Positions 1 through 7,001 of a stretch of 9,119 nucleotides of DNA are shown piece after piece (position 1 is the first letter of the stretch; every line of letters begins with the position of its first letter). The notes beneath the pieces are model-generated. The model did not search any database and was not told where the DNA came from. It saw nothing but the letters and a program-made list of their open reading frames with translations. This DNA is from Nostoc sp. CHAB 5715. Its GTDB lineage: Bacteria; Cyanobacteriota; Cyanobacteriia; Cyanobacteriales; Nostocaceae. Location of the stretch: assembly GCF_020829685.1 (NCBI RefSeq), contig NZ_JAIVFR010000200.1, positions 1 through 9,119 of the forward strand, in the 5' to 3' direction. The position numbers were made by a program, and so were the translations under genes.

Positions 1-31
1 AATTCCAAAAATCGGGATGGGGGTTAAAGAA

Positions 32-59
32 GAATTCAGAATCCAGAATTCAGAATTCA
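32..59. repeat. GAATTCA heptad tandem repeat (STRR-like)
   Basis: Four 7-bp units run head to tail: GAATTCA, GAATCCA, GAATTCA, GAATTCA. Short tandem heptads of this sort are common between genes in heterocyst-forming cyanobacteria. The repeat overlaps the 3' end of the receiver-histidine kinase gene, and read on the minus strand it supplies that gene's last codons (Glu-Phe) and its TGA stop. The same heptad recurs around 4421-4455 and, inverted, at 4562-4589. Confidence 0.8.
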
Positions 60-1573
60 GAAGCTTCAGCTAAGAATAATTCAGGATTTAAGGGCAATAT
101 TACTGTAAATGTAGTGCCGACTCCAACTTGACTTGTGACGCTGATTTGACCTTTGTGAGCATCAACGCACCTTTTAACGATTACTAACCCCAATCCAGTA
201 CCCTGAATTGATTGGACATTTGAGGCTCGGTAGAATGACTCAAAAAGTCGAGCTTGGTCTGATTCAGGAATCCCCATACCTTGATCTTGAATATAAAAAA
301 TTGCTACTTTATCAATCGGGTCGCAGATTAAATCAAACTGAATCTTACCACCTGTTGGAGAATATTTAACCGCGTTTGAGAGTAGATTTTCAAACAGGTA
401 ATGCAAGAGTCCTTCATCCATTACAGCGTCGGTGCGATCGCTATGACAAGTAAAAACAATTTCATACAGGCTACTTTCAACAATAGAAAAATCTTCGATT
501 AACTCTCGACAGAATTGTTCTAAGTTAAGTGGAGCAGGGTTGTATACGAGTTTCTCTGCTTCCGCTCGACCCATAAACAACACTTCTTCCATGAGTTTTT
601 CTAGAGATTGCACAGCACCTTGAATTCGCTTTAAATAAATGCCTCTTTTCGCATCTGTCAATTTTGCTCCTTGCATTTCTATGAGTTCTACTGCTGTTTG
701 AATAACAGTCAGGGGATTACGGAACTCATGAGATACGGTAGAGATAAATAAGGACTTGAGACGATTAAGTTCTTGCTCTTTCTCCAATGCTTGCTCTAGC
801 AATTTTGTTTGGCGTCGTTCGCTAAGATCCCAGAAAACAATTACTACACCATTTATCTGGTCAAGTCCTCGCTTCAGTGGTGAAGCACTATCGCCAATTG
901 GAACTCTTTTTCCGTCTCTTCTAATCAGAGAAGTGAATTCTTCTAAATAAACAACCTGTTGATCCCGTAGCACTTTTGTTACTGGGTTTTCTAATGTAGT
1001 CCCTGTAACTTCATCGACAATATGAAAAATATTCGCCGCCTCATTTCCTAAAGCATCTTTTTGCTGCCAGCCAGTCAATGCCTCAGCTGCGGGATTCATA
1101 AATGTCATTATTCCCCGATCATCTGTAGCGATTACAGCATCACTCATTGAGTTTAAAAGGATTGCTAAGTGATCTCGATTCTCTCGCAGTTCACGCTCTA
1201 ATTGGTGTTTTAGAAGACCGATTTCGATCGCTATTCTTAAATCTTTTATAGTAAAGGGTTTAACGATATATCCGAAAGGTTGGGTAATTTTGGCTCTTTC
1301 TAAAGTATGATCGTCACCATAAGCGGTTAAAAAAATTACAGGAACGTCTAACTGCTCACGAATCAGACTGGCAGTAGCAATACCGTCTATCTCACCTTTA
1401 AGAATAATATCCATTAATACTAGTTCTGGTTGAGTTTCCCATGCCTTGGCAATGGCAACTTTTCCAGATGAAGCTGTACCCGTAACAATGTATCCTAGTT
1501 GCCTGAGTTGGCTGGCAATAGTTCTAGCCACAATCACTTCATCTTCAACGACTAAAATCCTAGCTTGGCCCAT
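50..1573 (-). CDS. Hybrid sensor histidine kinase, receiver-PAS-HisKA-HATPase
   Basis: This is a 507-aa cytoplasmic two-component protein with no membrane segment or signal peptide. A receiver domain (about residues 4-120) comes first, with acidic residues D10/D11, phospho-acceptor D55 in LVLMDI, T83 and K105 in GYIVKPF. A PAS domain (about 131-255) follows, then a short coiled linker. The HisKA domain has the H-box SHEFRNPLT with phospho-acceptor H282. The HATPase domain shows an N-box (N396, N400), DQGMG at 430-434 and GTGLGL at 458-463. It should autophosphorylate on H282, while D55 is available to an upstream kinase. It begins 10 bp after the stop of the 931-aa kinase gene, so the two are probably cotranscribed. 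No Shine-Dalgarno sequence is visible, but the ATG directly precedes the receiver core. The C-terminal tail after about residue 495 runs into a heptad repeat. Its PAS ligand and its target regulator are unknown. Confidence 0.93.
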   Translation of the reverse strand: MGQARILVVEDEVIVARTIASQLRQLGYIVTGTASSGKVAIAKAWETQPELVLMDIILKGEIDGIATASLIREQLDVPVIFLTAYGDDHTLERAKITQPFGYIVKPFTIKDLRIAIEIGLLKHQLERELRENRDHLAILLNSMSDAVIATDDRGIMTFMNPAAEALTGWQQKDALGNEAANIFHIVDEVTGTTLENPVTKVLRDQQVVYLEEFTSLIRRDGKRVPIGDSASPLKRGLDQINGVVIVFWDLSERRQTKLLEQALEKEQELNRLKSLFISTVSHEFRNPLTVIQTAVELIEMQGAKLTDAKRGIYLKRIQGAVQSLEKLMEEVLFMGRAEAEKLVYNPAPLNLEQFCRELIEDFSIVESSLYEIVFTCHSDRTDAVMDEGLLHYLFENLLSNAVKYSPTGGKIQFDLICDPIDKVAIFYIQDQGMGIPESDQARLFESFYRASNVQSIQGTGLGLVIVKRCVDAHKGQISVTSQVGVGTTFTVILPLNPELFLAEASEF

Positions 1574-1583
1574 TTAATATTTA

Positions 1584-4379
1584 CTAATGCAAAGTTAACT
1601 GCGTGAATTGAATTTTGAATACTGTTCCATGATTGCGTTCTAGAATAATGTCGCCTTCGAGTTGTTCTGTAACCAAGTCATATACTAACGACAGTCCCAA
1701 AGAATCATTAGTTGTCCAATCTAAATTATCTGGTAAACCAATCCCATTGTCTCGGATAGTCATCTCGATACTATTACCAACATTACGTAAAGCAATACTG
1801 ATTGTGCCTGTTTCTTGGTTGGGAAAAGCGTGTTTGAGGGCATTGGAGATTAATTCGTTAATAACTAGTCCACAAGCAATAGCTTGGTCAACATTCAAAC
1901 TCACTGAATCTATATCAGTTTCTAGACCAATTTTACCAGGCCATATTTGGTAAGAAATTAGCAAGCTTGCTGCCAAATTATCGATATAGTCACCAACATC
2001 AATTTGTCCAATGTTAGCGGAAGTATATAAATTTTTATGGATTAGAGATATTGACTCAATCCGGTTCTGACTTTCTCGAAGAGCTTTGATGGCTTCTGGA
2101 TCTTTGAGTGTTTGAGACTGGAGTTGTAATAAACTGGAGACAATTTGCAAATTATTTTTAACTCGATGATGAACTTCCTTTAATAGAACTTCTTTTTCAA
2201 CCAAGGCATTTTTTAACTTTACTTGAGCGTTTTGTCTTTTAACAAGCTCAAACTGAGCTTGTTCAAAAATGCTGGATTGTTGAATGGCGATCGCTAATTG
2301 GACTGTCAGTTGATCAAGCAAATCTAATTGATTTTCTTCCCACTCGCGCAAACCAGAGCATTGGTGAGCAATCAGTAAACCCCAAAGGTGAGAACCTGGG
2401 TTTTGGGAGCTTACTTTTAGTAAAATGGGTACGACTAAATTTGCTTTGACTTCAAACTGTTCTAACAAGCGAATATGGCAATCAGTTAATCCTGCTTCAT
2501 AAATATTAGCGATCGCTCGTTTGCGTCTTTGATAATACTCCACTCCTGCGCCTGCTTGAAAACACGTATCATGAATCTGGACGCCCAAAGAAACAGTCCA
2601 TCCAGGTTCCACCGATTCCGCCACAATTGTGCCAATCATCTCTGGGTCAAACTGATAAACTACCACTCGATCAACCCCAAGTAAATCTCGCACTTCTTGA
2701 ACTGTTGCATTCAGAATATCTTGGAGATTCAATGATTGACGAATCCGTTGAGCAACGGTTCGCATCAATTGCTCCCGCTCGGCTTGGGCTTTGAGAGCCA
2801 GTTCAGTTCGCTTACGTTCTGTGATGTCTTGCCCAATACCGATAATTTGACCATTGGAAAGGTAAACATTAGTCCAAGACGTATCCAGTAAACGACCATC
2901 GCGCATCTGAGTTCTAAAGTCACCCCAATTGCGTTGTGCAGACTGAATAAAATTAATCACATACTCTCGATATTCAGCATTAGGATATAACGCTTCCAAA
3001 ACATCGCAAGTTTGGAAATCTTGAAATTTCCAACCTAAAACACTTTCCCATTCTTGGTTCACCCATTGAAGTTTACCATTGGTATCAAAAAGTGCAATCA
3101 TCAACGGTATACTTTCAAAAACTATCTGCAAAAAATCATTTTGCTCTTGAAGTTTTGTTTCTAAGTTTTTGCGTTTTGTAATATCATAAAAAACAGTTAA
3201 AATTGCTGCCTCATTATTAAATTTTAAATATTGCAGTGAAGCGATCGCCCAGAAATAAGTTCCATCTGCTCTTTTTAATTGAAGTTCATAGTTATCAATA
3301 AAGCCATATTGATTCAGGGCTTCCAACAGTAATTCTAAATCGGCTGATTTCTGATATAAATCTAAAATTTTTCGATTAGTTAAATCCTTTGCTGAAAATC
3401 GAAAAGTTTTAATTAACTCTGGATTAGCATATAAAATCAACCCGTCCAACTCACGCGAAATAATTAATGGAATAGGAATAGCTTCAGAAATGACTCTAAA
3501 TCTCGCTTCACTTTCATGAAGGTTTATTTCAATTTTTTTGTGTTCTGTAATATCTCGGATATTAACCAACTGAGCGTTGTAGCTGGCATAGTTTATTGAA
3601 TATGTGAAAATTTCAACATCAATAATCTGTCCGTTTTTTCGCTGATGTCGCCATTGCCCAGTAAAATGAAAGCTAGTCTGCTTTTGCCCTAAATATTCTC
3701 TGAAGATAGGCACATCACCAGGAGGGCGAATGTCAGTTATTCGCATTTGCAAAAACTCTTCTCGTGAGTAGCCGTAGTGGATAACAGCAGCTTCATTTAC
3801 ATCTAAAAATTGTAGATTATCCTGGTTAAATACCCACATTGGATTAGGATTTTTAGAGAAAAGAAGATTAAAACTCCTTTGGCTATCATCAATAACTTTT
3901 TGCTGATGTAACTCTAAATACCTGATTACTTGCCCTGCCAACTTTTCTAAGGCTACTTGCTCTTTAACAGTCAAATTTCGCGGTGCAAAATCAATTACAC
4001 AAAGACTACCTAATGCAAAGCCGCTTGAAGTAATTAGAGGAACACCTGCATAAAAGCGGAAATAATGATTTGATATTACAAGGGGATTTGTCGCAAACCG
4101 TTCATCTGACAAAGTGTCCGGGATAATTAATATTTGACTTTGTAAGATAGTATAACTACCAAAAGAAATGCTTCGAGAAACTTCTGATATAGTTACCCCG
4201 ATTTTTGACTTGAACCATTCCCGTTCTGCATCAACTAGGCTAATAAGAGCGATTGGTGTTTCACAAAGGTTAGCAGCTAGTTGAGCTAGTTCATCAAAAA
4301 TTTCTTCTGGTGGCGTATCTAAAATTTGATACTGATTAAGTACTTCTAAACGTTGGCTTTCATTCTCTGGAAATAGCAT
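1584..4379 (-). CDS. GAF-PAS3-GAF-HisKA_2 sensor kinase, probable DXCF cyanobacteriochrome
   Basis: A 931-aa soluble sensor kinase. Domains in order: a GAF domain (about 5-155), three PAS domains (about 165-283, 288-405, 412-523) separated by helical linkers, a second GAF domain (about 535-705), a coiled linker, a HisKA_2 dimerisation domain and a HATPase domain. The H-box KEVHHRVKNNLQ makes H738, or less likely H737, the phospho-acceptor. The N-box is NELISNALKH (841-850) and the G-box is DNGIG (877-881). The second GAF has D604-T-C606-F607, matching the DXCF motif, and C634-H635 followed by FEVKANLVVPI. These are the two cysteine signatures of DXCF cyanobacteriochromes, so covalent binding of a linear tetrapyrrole and photoswitching are predicted (inference). 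The first GAF lacks such cysteines. HisKA_2 kinases often pass phosphate to separate receivers, and the gene 10 bp downstream starts with one. The ATG start gives a complete N-terminal GAF; no Shine-Dalgarno is visible, but AT-rich promoter-like DNA precedes it. Confidence 0.94.
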   Translation of the reverse strand: MLFPENESQRLEVLNQYQILDTPPEEIFDELAQLAANLCETPIALISLVDAEREWFKSKIGVTISEVSRSISFGSYTILQSQILIIPDTLSDERFATNPLVISNHYFRFYAGVPLITSSGFALGSLCVIDFAPRNLTVKEQVALEKLAGQVIRYLELHQQKVIDDSQRSFNLLFSKNPNPMWVFNQDNLQFLDVNEAAVIHYGYSREEFLQMRITDIRPPGDVPIFREYLGQKQTSFHFTGQWRHQRKNGQIIDVEIFTYSINYASYNAQLVNIRDITEHKKIEINLHESEARFRVISEAIPIPLIISRELDGLILYANPELIKTFRFSAKDLTNRKILDLYQKSADLELLLEALNQYGFIDNYELQLKRADGTYFWAIASLQYLKFNNEAAILTVFYDITKRKNLETKLQEQNDFLQIVFESIPLMIALFDTNGKLQWVNQEWESVLGWKFQDFQTCDVLEALYPNAEYREYVINFIQSAQRNWGDFRTQMRDGRLLDTSWTNVYLSNGQIIGIGQDITERKRTELALKAQAEREQLMRTVAQRIRQSLNLQDILNATVQEVRDLLGVDRVVVYQFDPEMIGTIVAESVEPGWTVSLGVQIHDTCFQAGAGVEYYQRRKRAIANIYEAGLTDCHIRLLEQFEVKANLVVPILLKVSSQNPGSHLWGLLIAHQCSGLREWEENQLDLLDQLTVQLAIAIQQSSIFEQAQFELVKRQNAQVKLKNALVEKEVLLKEVHHRVKNNLQIVSSLLQLQSQTLKDPEAIKALRESQNRIESISLIHKNLYTSANIGQIDVGDYIDNLAASLLISYQIWPGKIGLETDIDSVSLNVDQAIACGLVINELISNALKHAFPNQETGTISIALRNVGNSIEMTIRDNGIGLPDNLDWTTNDSLGLSLVYDLVTEQLEGDIILERNHGTVFKIQFTQLTLH
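2265..2762 (-). other. Predicted bilin-binding GAF domain with DXCF and Cys-His motifs
   Basis: This is the part of the sensor kinase gene that encodes residues about 540-705. The DTCF codons lie at 2559-2570 and the canonical Cys634 codon at 2478-2480. Between and after them are the family's usual surroundings: EPGW before DTCF, YEAGLTDCH around Cys634, ANLVVPI after it, and GLLIAHQC near 668-674. In known DXCF cyanobacteriochromes the second-position Cys bears the bilin, and the DXCF Cys forms a reversible second thioether that shifts one photostate to blue. The wavelength pair cannot be told from sequence. Confidence 0.75.
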
Positions 4380-4420
4380 TAGTGGTTGTGTGAAAAAAAA
4401 TATTTTATATTACCGAAGAA
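4380..4420 (-). promoter_or_regulatory. AT-rich leader of the two-kinase unit
   Basis: Read on the minus strand, this stretch carries a TATAAA-like box (in TAATATAAAAT), a run of eight T, and then the ATG at 4379. No ribosome binding site is seen, so the promoter call is weak. A palindromic heptad element begins just beyond it and may have separated the gene from older upstream control DNA. Confidence 0.25.
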
Positions 4421-4596
4421 GAATTCAGAATTCAGGAGCCAGAATCCAGAATGGATTTGTAGCTCCTGGATGTCCAAGGGAGGTTTAGAGCAAGCGATTT
4501 TAATCGTGGAGAAGAAAAAATTCTTTCCGTGACTGTTACCCCTGACTTGACTGCTGGGGTATTCTGAATTCTGAATTCTGTCTTCTGACTCCTTCT
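4421..4596. mobile_element. Small palindromic intergenic element bounded by inverted heptads (MITE-like)
   Basis: Five heptads at the left edge (4421-4455: GAATTCA, GAATTCA, GGAGCCA, GAATCCA, GAATGGA) face heptads of the same family in inverted orientation at the right edge (4562-4589: TTCTGAA, TTCTGAA, TTCTGTC, TTCTGAC). About 105 bp of non-repetitive DNA lies between. It encodes no transposase, and any reading frame across it is dominated by repeat. Inverted heptad ends with a non-coding core fit a non-autonomous dispersed repeat. I saw no clear target-site duplication, so mobility is inferred, not shown. Confidence 0.45.
4433..4468. repeat. Nested hairpin inside the heptad element
   Basis: CAGGAGC at 4433-4439 pairs with GCTCCTG at 4462-4468 (7 of 7), and inside it ATCCA at 4444-4448 pairs with TGGAT at 4452-4456 around a GAA loop. 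No T-run follows on either strand, so it does not look like an intrinsic terminator. It is more likely part of the repeat element's own fold. Confidence 0.55.
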
Positions 4597-4834
4597 CATC
4601 AGATTTAATTTGCTGAAATCTAAAAATATAATTATTTTTCTGTTAAGTATACAAATTTTGTGATGTATTAAATTTGCTTGCAATTTTAATGTGTAACAGC
4701 TGATAATTTCTCGATAAAAAACCTTGAGAGCAACATCTGCGCTCTTTGATACTTAGGAATAGAAAACAAGGATATGTACTCAAAGAGGCTTTCCACACAA
4801 GTATATGCTGGTTCAATCTTCACAGGAATCTGGC

Positions 4835-4863
4835 AGTGTAAAGTATGTCTGATAGTTTACACT
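4835..4863. repeat. 8-bp inverted repeat, hairpin
   Basis: AGTGTAAA (4835-4842) is perfectly complementary to TTTACACT (4856-4863). Past a G-G mismatch, TAT (4844-4846) pairs with ATA (4852-4854), leaving the 5-nt loop GTCTG. It lies about 85 bp downstream of the SagB-type stop codon on that gene's strand. No T-run follows, so it could be an RNA 3' structure or a protein-binding palindrome. Confidence 0.5.
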
Positions 4864-4892
4864 AAGCAAAGATAACTTGTACACAGACGCAA

Positions 4893-4929
4893 GCAAAGAA
4901 CACAGAAAAAAACTCTCTGCATTCTTTGC
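4893..4929 (-). terminator. Candidate 3' hairpin of the SagB-type gene
   Basis: GCAAAGAA (4893-4900) pairs perfectly with TTCTTTGC (4922-4929). After a 2x2 internal loop, CAGA (4903-4906) pairs with TCTG (4916-4919). It starts 16 bp after the TAA at 4946-4948. Read on the minus strand, the loop holds seven T but the DNA after the stem is not T-rich, so a classical intrinsic terminator is doubtful. The wording resembles a dispersed repeat frequent downstream of Nostoc genes (from memory). Confidence 0.35.
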
Positions 4930-4945
4930 ACCTCTAGGATTATTT

Positions 4946-6523
4946 TTATCTTGGGCGTCCCAATGTAGTGATATATAGAACAGCTTCATCGGCAGGTATA
5001 CCCAAAACTTCATTTACTTGGTCATCAAAGAAACCACCGATACCACTGACGCCTACATTCAGATGGATTGCTGCTAAATTCAAGCGTTGTCCTAAATGGC
5101 CAGCATCCAGATGTAAGTAACGGTAAACGCGATCGCCATATTGTGCGATCGCAGCTTTCAAATCGGCTGTATGGAAAAGCACTGCTGCTGCATCCCGCCC
5201 TAATTCTTGCCTCAAACAGAGAAAATGTAACTCTCGACGAAAGTTTTTAAACCGAATTTGGCGTAATTCTTGGGCTTTGGGTGCGTAATAATAACAACCT
5301 GCCTCTAATCCCTTGACTCCGCAAACAGCAATAAATGTTTCTATTAAATTCAAATCAAAGTAATCTGGAGAAATATCTAAACTTTGGTCAATATAATTTT
5401 GCGGTTGGTAAGTGAAATCCAGTAAACCTTTTAATTCATCGAAAGTTAAATCATCACCATTATAAGCGCGGGTAGAGCGTCGCTTATACATAGTGGTTTC
5501 CAATTCTGATAGGTTTTGTCCCCAGTTTATCGGTGCAGTGTTGGTGGGAATTTTCAAACAGAAAGGAAAGTTATATTTATCCTCCAAAGATTTTTCTTGT
5601 TTGATAGTTGGTAAATTAAGATTGCCAGTTACACCTGATGGGATCTGGGTGTGTCGATGGAAATATGTCAGCAATTCGCCATCGGGAATTTTGGGATAAC
5701 TGGTTTCGGTGGTGGAAGGTAAAGCAGTGCATCCCAATGGTAAATTTTGATTCACATCTAACAAGTCTGCCAGAGGTAAGACAGCGATCGCACCTTCTTG
5801 TTGCGGATCGATATAAAGCAGATCGTTTACCGATTCATCCACAAAACCGCCGATTAAGTGAGGGCGATAGTCAGTAATCGCACCAGCTAACTCGATATTA
5901 CCCAACAGGTGTCCCGTATCTAGAAAAATCCGCCGATAAGCCCGATCTTCATAGCGCCACGCAGAACGATAGAATACCGCAGTCACAATAATTGCTAGTT
6001 GGGTATTTTCTAGGGAAGGATGCCAGAAACAAGCCGATTGAAGAGTTTGCCAAACATCACTTTCCCAATAATGCATCAGAGAATGAGTCCGACACTGGTA
6101 GTTATATAGACCAGGTGGCAATAACGCCGTACCACGGGAAACCACATACACCTCAGCCGGGTATAATCCGCCTGCACTGGGAGCAGCGCGTAAATACACC
6201 GCGCTACCCATAGAAGGCATTCTCGCCGTCAATCCATAGCTGCGAAACAGCAGCCGTGAAAGTCTTTGCCACCATTGAGCATCTGGGTTATTAGCAAATC
6301 CCTCTGTTTTTTCTTGGATATAGGGTTTGAGATCAAAAGTAGAGCCAATTTTGTACTCTTTGAAAGGCACTGGCTGTTTAGCCCAGTCTAACTGCTGACT
6401 TTTGGAGGCGAGAGTCTCAGGATCGTATTTAGTCCGTTCGTGGTAATGCTGGGCAATTGATTGGTGTAATTCTGGCATAGTACTTTTAATATCCTTGGGG
6501 CATCCTTTTTTTGATCTTGGCAT
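4946..6523 (-). CDS. Tandem SagB-type (nitroreductase-fold) FMN oxidoreductase
   Basis: A 525-aa soluble protein of the SagB/ThcOx-like branch of the nitroreductase fold, whose members use FMN, for example to oxidise azolines to azoles in modified peptides. It contains two related domains. The N-terminal half (about 80-255) has APSAGGLYPAEVY (114-126), TGHLLGN (203-209) and IGGFVDESVNDLL (224-236). The C-terminal half (about 340-525) has RRSTRAY (348-354), AGHLGQRL (474-481) and IGGFFDDQVNEVLGIP (495-510). The RRSTR arginines and the PSAGG loop are FMN-site motifs in this fold. No YcaO partner, transporter or precursor peptide is adjacent, so the substrate is unknown. The ATG at 6523 has GAGG 7 nt upstream. 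A second in-frame ATG at 6478 (Met16, MPELHQS) may be the true start, because the first 15 residues are low-complexity and basic. It is divergent from the toxin-antitoxin pair. Confidence 0.88.
   Translation of the reverse strand: MPRSKKGCPKDIKSTMPELHQSIAQHYHERTKYDPETLASKSQQLDWAKQPVPFKEYKIGSTFDLKPYIQEKTEGFANNPDAQWWQRLSRLLFRSYGLTARMPSMGSAVYLRAAPSAGGLYPAEVYVVSRGTALLPPGLYNYQCRTHSLMHYWESDVWQTLQSACFWHPSLENTQLAIIVTAVFYRSAWRYEDRAYRRIFLDTGHLLGNIELAGAITDYRPHLIGGFVDESVNDLLYIDPQQEGAIAVLPLADLLDVNQNLPLGCTALPSTTETSYPKIPDGELLTYFHRHTQIPSGVTGNLNLPTIKQEKSLEDKYNFPFCLKIPTNTAPINWGQNLSELETTMYKRRSTRAYNGDDLTFDELKGLLDFTYQPQNYIDQSLDISPDYFDLNLIETFIAVCGVKGLEAGCYYYAPKAQELRQIRFKNFRRELHFLCLRQELGRDAAAVLFHTADLKAAIAQYGDRVYRYLHLDAGHLGQRLNLAAIHLNVGVSGIGGFFDDQVNEVLGIPADEAVLYITTLGRPR
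5129..5152. repeat. Pair of HIP1 octamers
   Basis: GCGATCGC occurs at 5129-5136 and 5145-5152, 16 bp start to start. Other copies begin at 434, 2287, 2509, 3241, 5784 and 7413, all inside genes. Such over-representation of HIP1 is a mark of many cyanobacterial genomes and supports the host assignment. No local function is implied. Confidence 0.8.
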
Positions 6524-6770
6524 TCATTAGCCTCATTGTTTCGTGTCAACTCGTACAATCCTCATAGTCACAAAGTGGTAATTGGTAACAACTGGAATGG
6601 GGAATGGAAAATGGGGAATTGGGGAGGTAGGCGCTAACACCAAGCGTATTAAACTATAAACCTTTATATTGAAGATTATGTGGCGCTTCGATTCATGGCA
6701 AACCGATGACCTTAATCTGTCACATTCAACACTAACTCTATGCTGATTAATCGCAAGAGGATCGCAGACT
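6524..6770. promoter_or_regulatory. Divergent promoter region, SagB-type gene and toxin-antitoxin pair
   Basis: This 247-bp gap separates two genes that read away from each other, so it must hold both promoters. For the leftward gene a TTGACA (minus strand, 6549-6544) and a GAGG (6534-6531) are visible, but no good -10 box stands at the right distance. For the rightward pair, GAGG at 6757-6760 lies 10 nt before the ATG at 6771. The AT-rich stretch around 6650-6680 could hold its -10 box. I found no strong palindrome that would mark an antitoxin operator. Confidence 0.4.
6594..6621. repeat. GGAATGG heptad tandem repeat (STRR-like)
   Basis: Four degenerate 7-bp units: GGAATGG, GGAATGG, AAAATGG, GGAATTG, followed by a G-rich tail. 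Its period matches the GAATTCA and ACTCCCT repeats elsewhere in the window, but the unit sequence differs. It sits in the divergent promoter region. Confidence 0.6.
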
Positions 6771-7001
6771 ATGACCGAGACAGTACAGAAACTTAGGCTT
6801 GAACTATCTCAGCTATCTATGCAAGAGCGTGCAGAGCTTGCTTACTTTTTGATCCACTCTTTAGATCAAGATGTTGACAATAACGCAGAATTTGCTTGGG
6901 ATGTTGAGTTAACGAGAAGGATGGAAGAAATTAGTAGTGGAACAGCTTATGGTGAACTTTCAGACAAGGTATTCGCTCAACTGCGAGAAAAGTACTCGTG
7001 A
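6771..7001 (+). CDS. Antitoxin, addiction-module component (Unstab_antitox type)
   Basis: A 76-aa acidic protein. Its N-terminal helix pattern LRLELSQLSMQERAELAYFL (8-27), then HSLD (29-32) and WDVELTRRMEEISSGTAYGE (43-62), follows the usual plan of the putative addiction-module component family, with 'L...ER.ELA..LL.SLD' followed by 'W..E..RR..EI.SG'. Members neutralise a RelE/ParE-type toxin encoded just downstream, with the C-terminal part wrapping the toxin. Its TGA stop overlaps the GTG start of the toxin gene by 4 bp (GTGA, 6998-7001), which implies translational coupling. GAGG lies 10 nt before the ATG. No separate DNA-binding domain is evident; if this protein autoregulates, it would be through the complex (inference). 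Confidence 0.85.
   Translation: MTETVQKLRLELSQLSMQERAELAYFLIHSLDQDVDNNAEFAWDVELTRRMEEISSGTAYGELSDKVFAQLREKYS

Larger units (their letters stand above)
4597..4945. other. Intergenic stretch without a convincing gene
   Basis: About 350 bp between the heptad element and the 3' end of the SagB-type gene. Short open frames here lack recognisable domains and overlap inverted repeats. The notable content is the two inverted repeats at 4835-4863 and 4893-4929, described separately. No tRNA or other RNA gene was recognised. Confidence 0.6.

Noticed and set aside
4433..4468. Intrinsic terminator
   Set aside because: The hairpin is good but no T-run follows on either strand, and it lies upstream of the kinase unit, inside a repeat element.
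4432..4683. An 83-codon open frame on the minus strand
   Set aside because: It runs through the inverted heptad element, its residues at both ends are repeat-encoded, and no domain is recognisable.
4813..5013. A 66-codon open frame on the minus strand
   Set aside because: It overlaps the end of the SagB-type gene in another frame and spans both inverted repeats; it looks non-coding.
4946..6523. A RiPP (azole peptide) biosynthesis cluster around the SagB-type gene
   Set aside because: No YcaO cyclodehydratase, E1-like partner, transporter or plausible precursor peptide lies on either side within the window.
6642..6688. AAGCG/CGCTT inverted pair upstream of the antitoxin as an operator
   Set aside because: It is only 5 bp long with a 37-nt gap, which is expected by chance.
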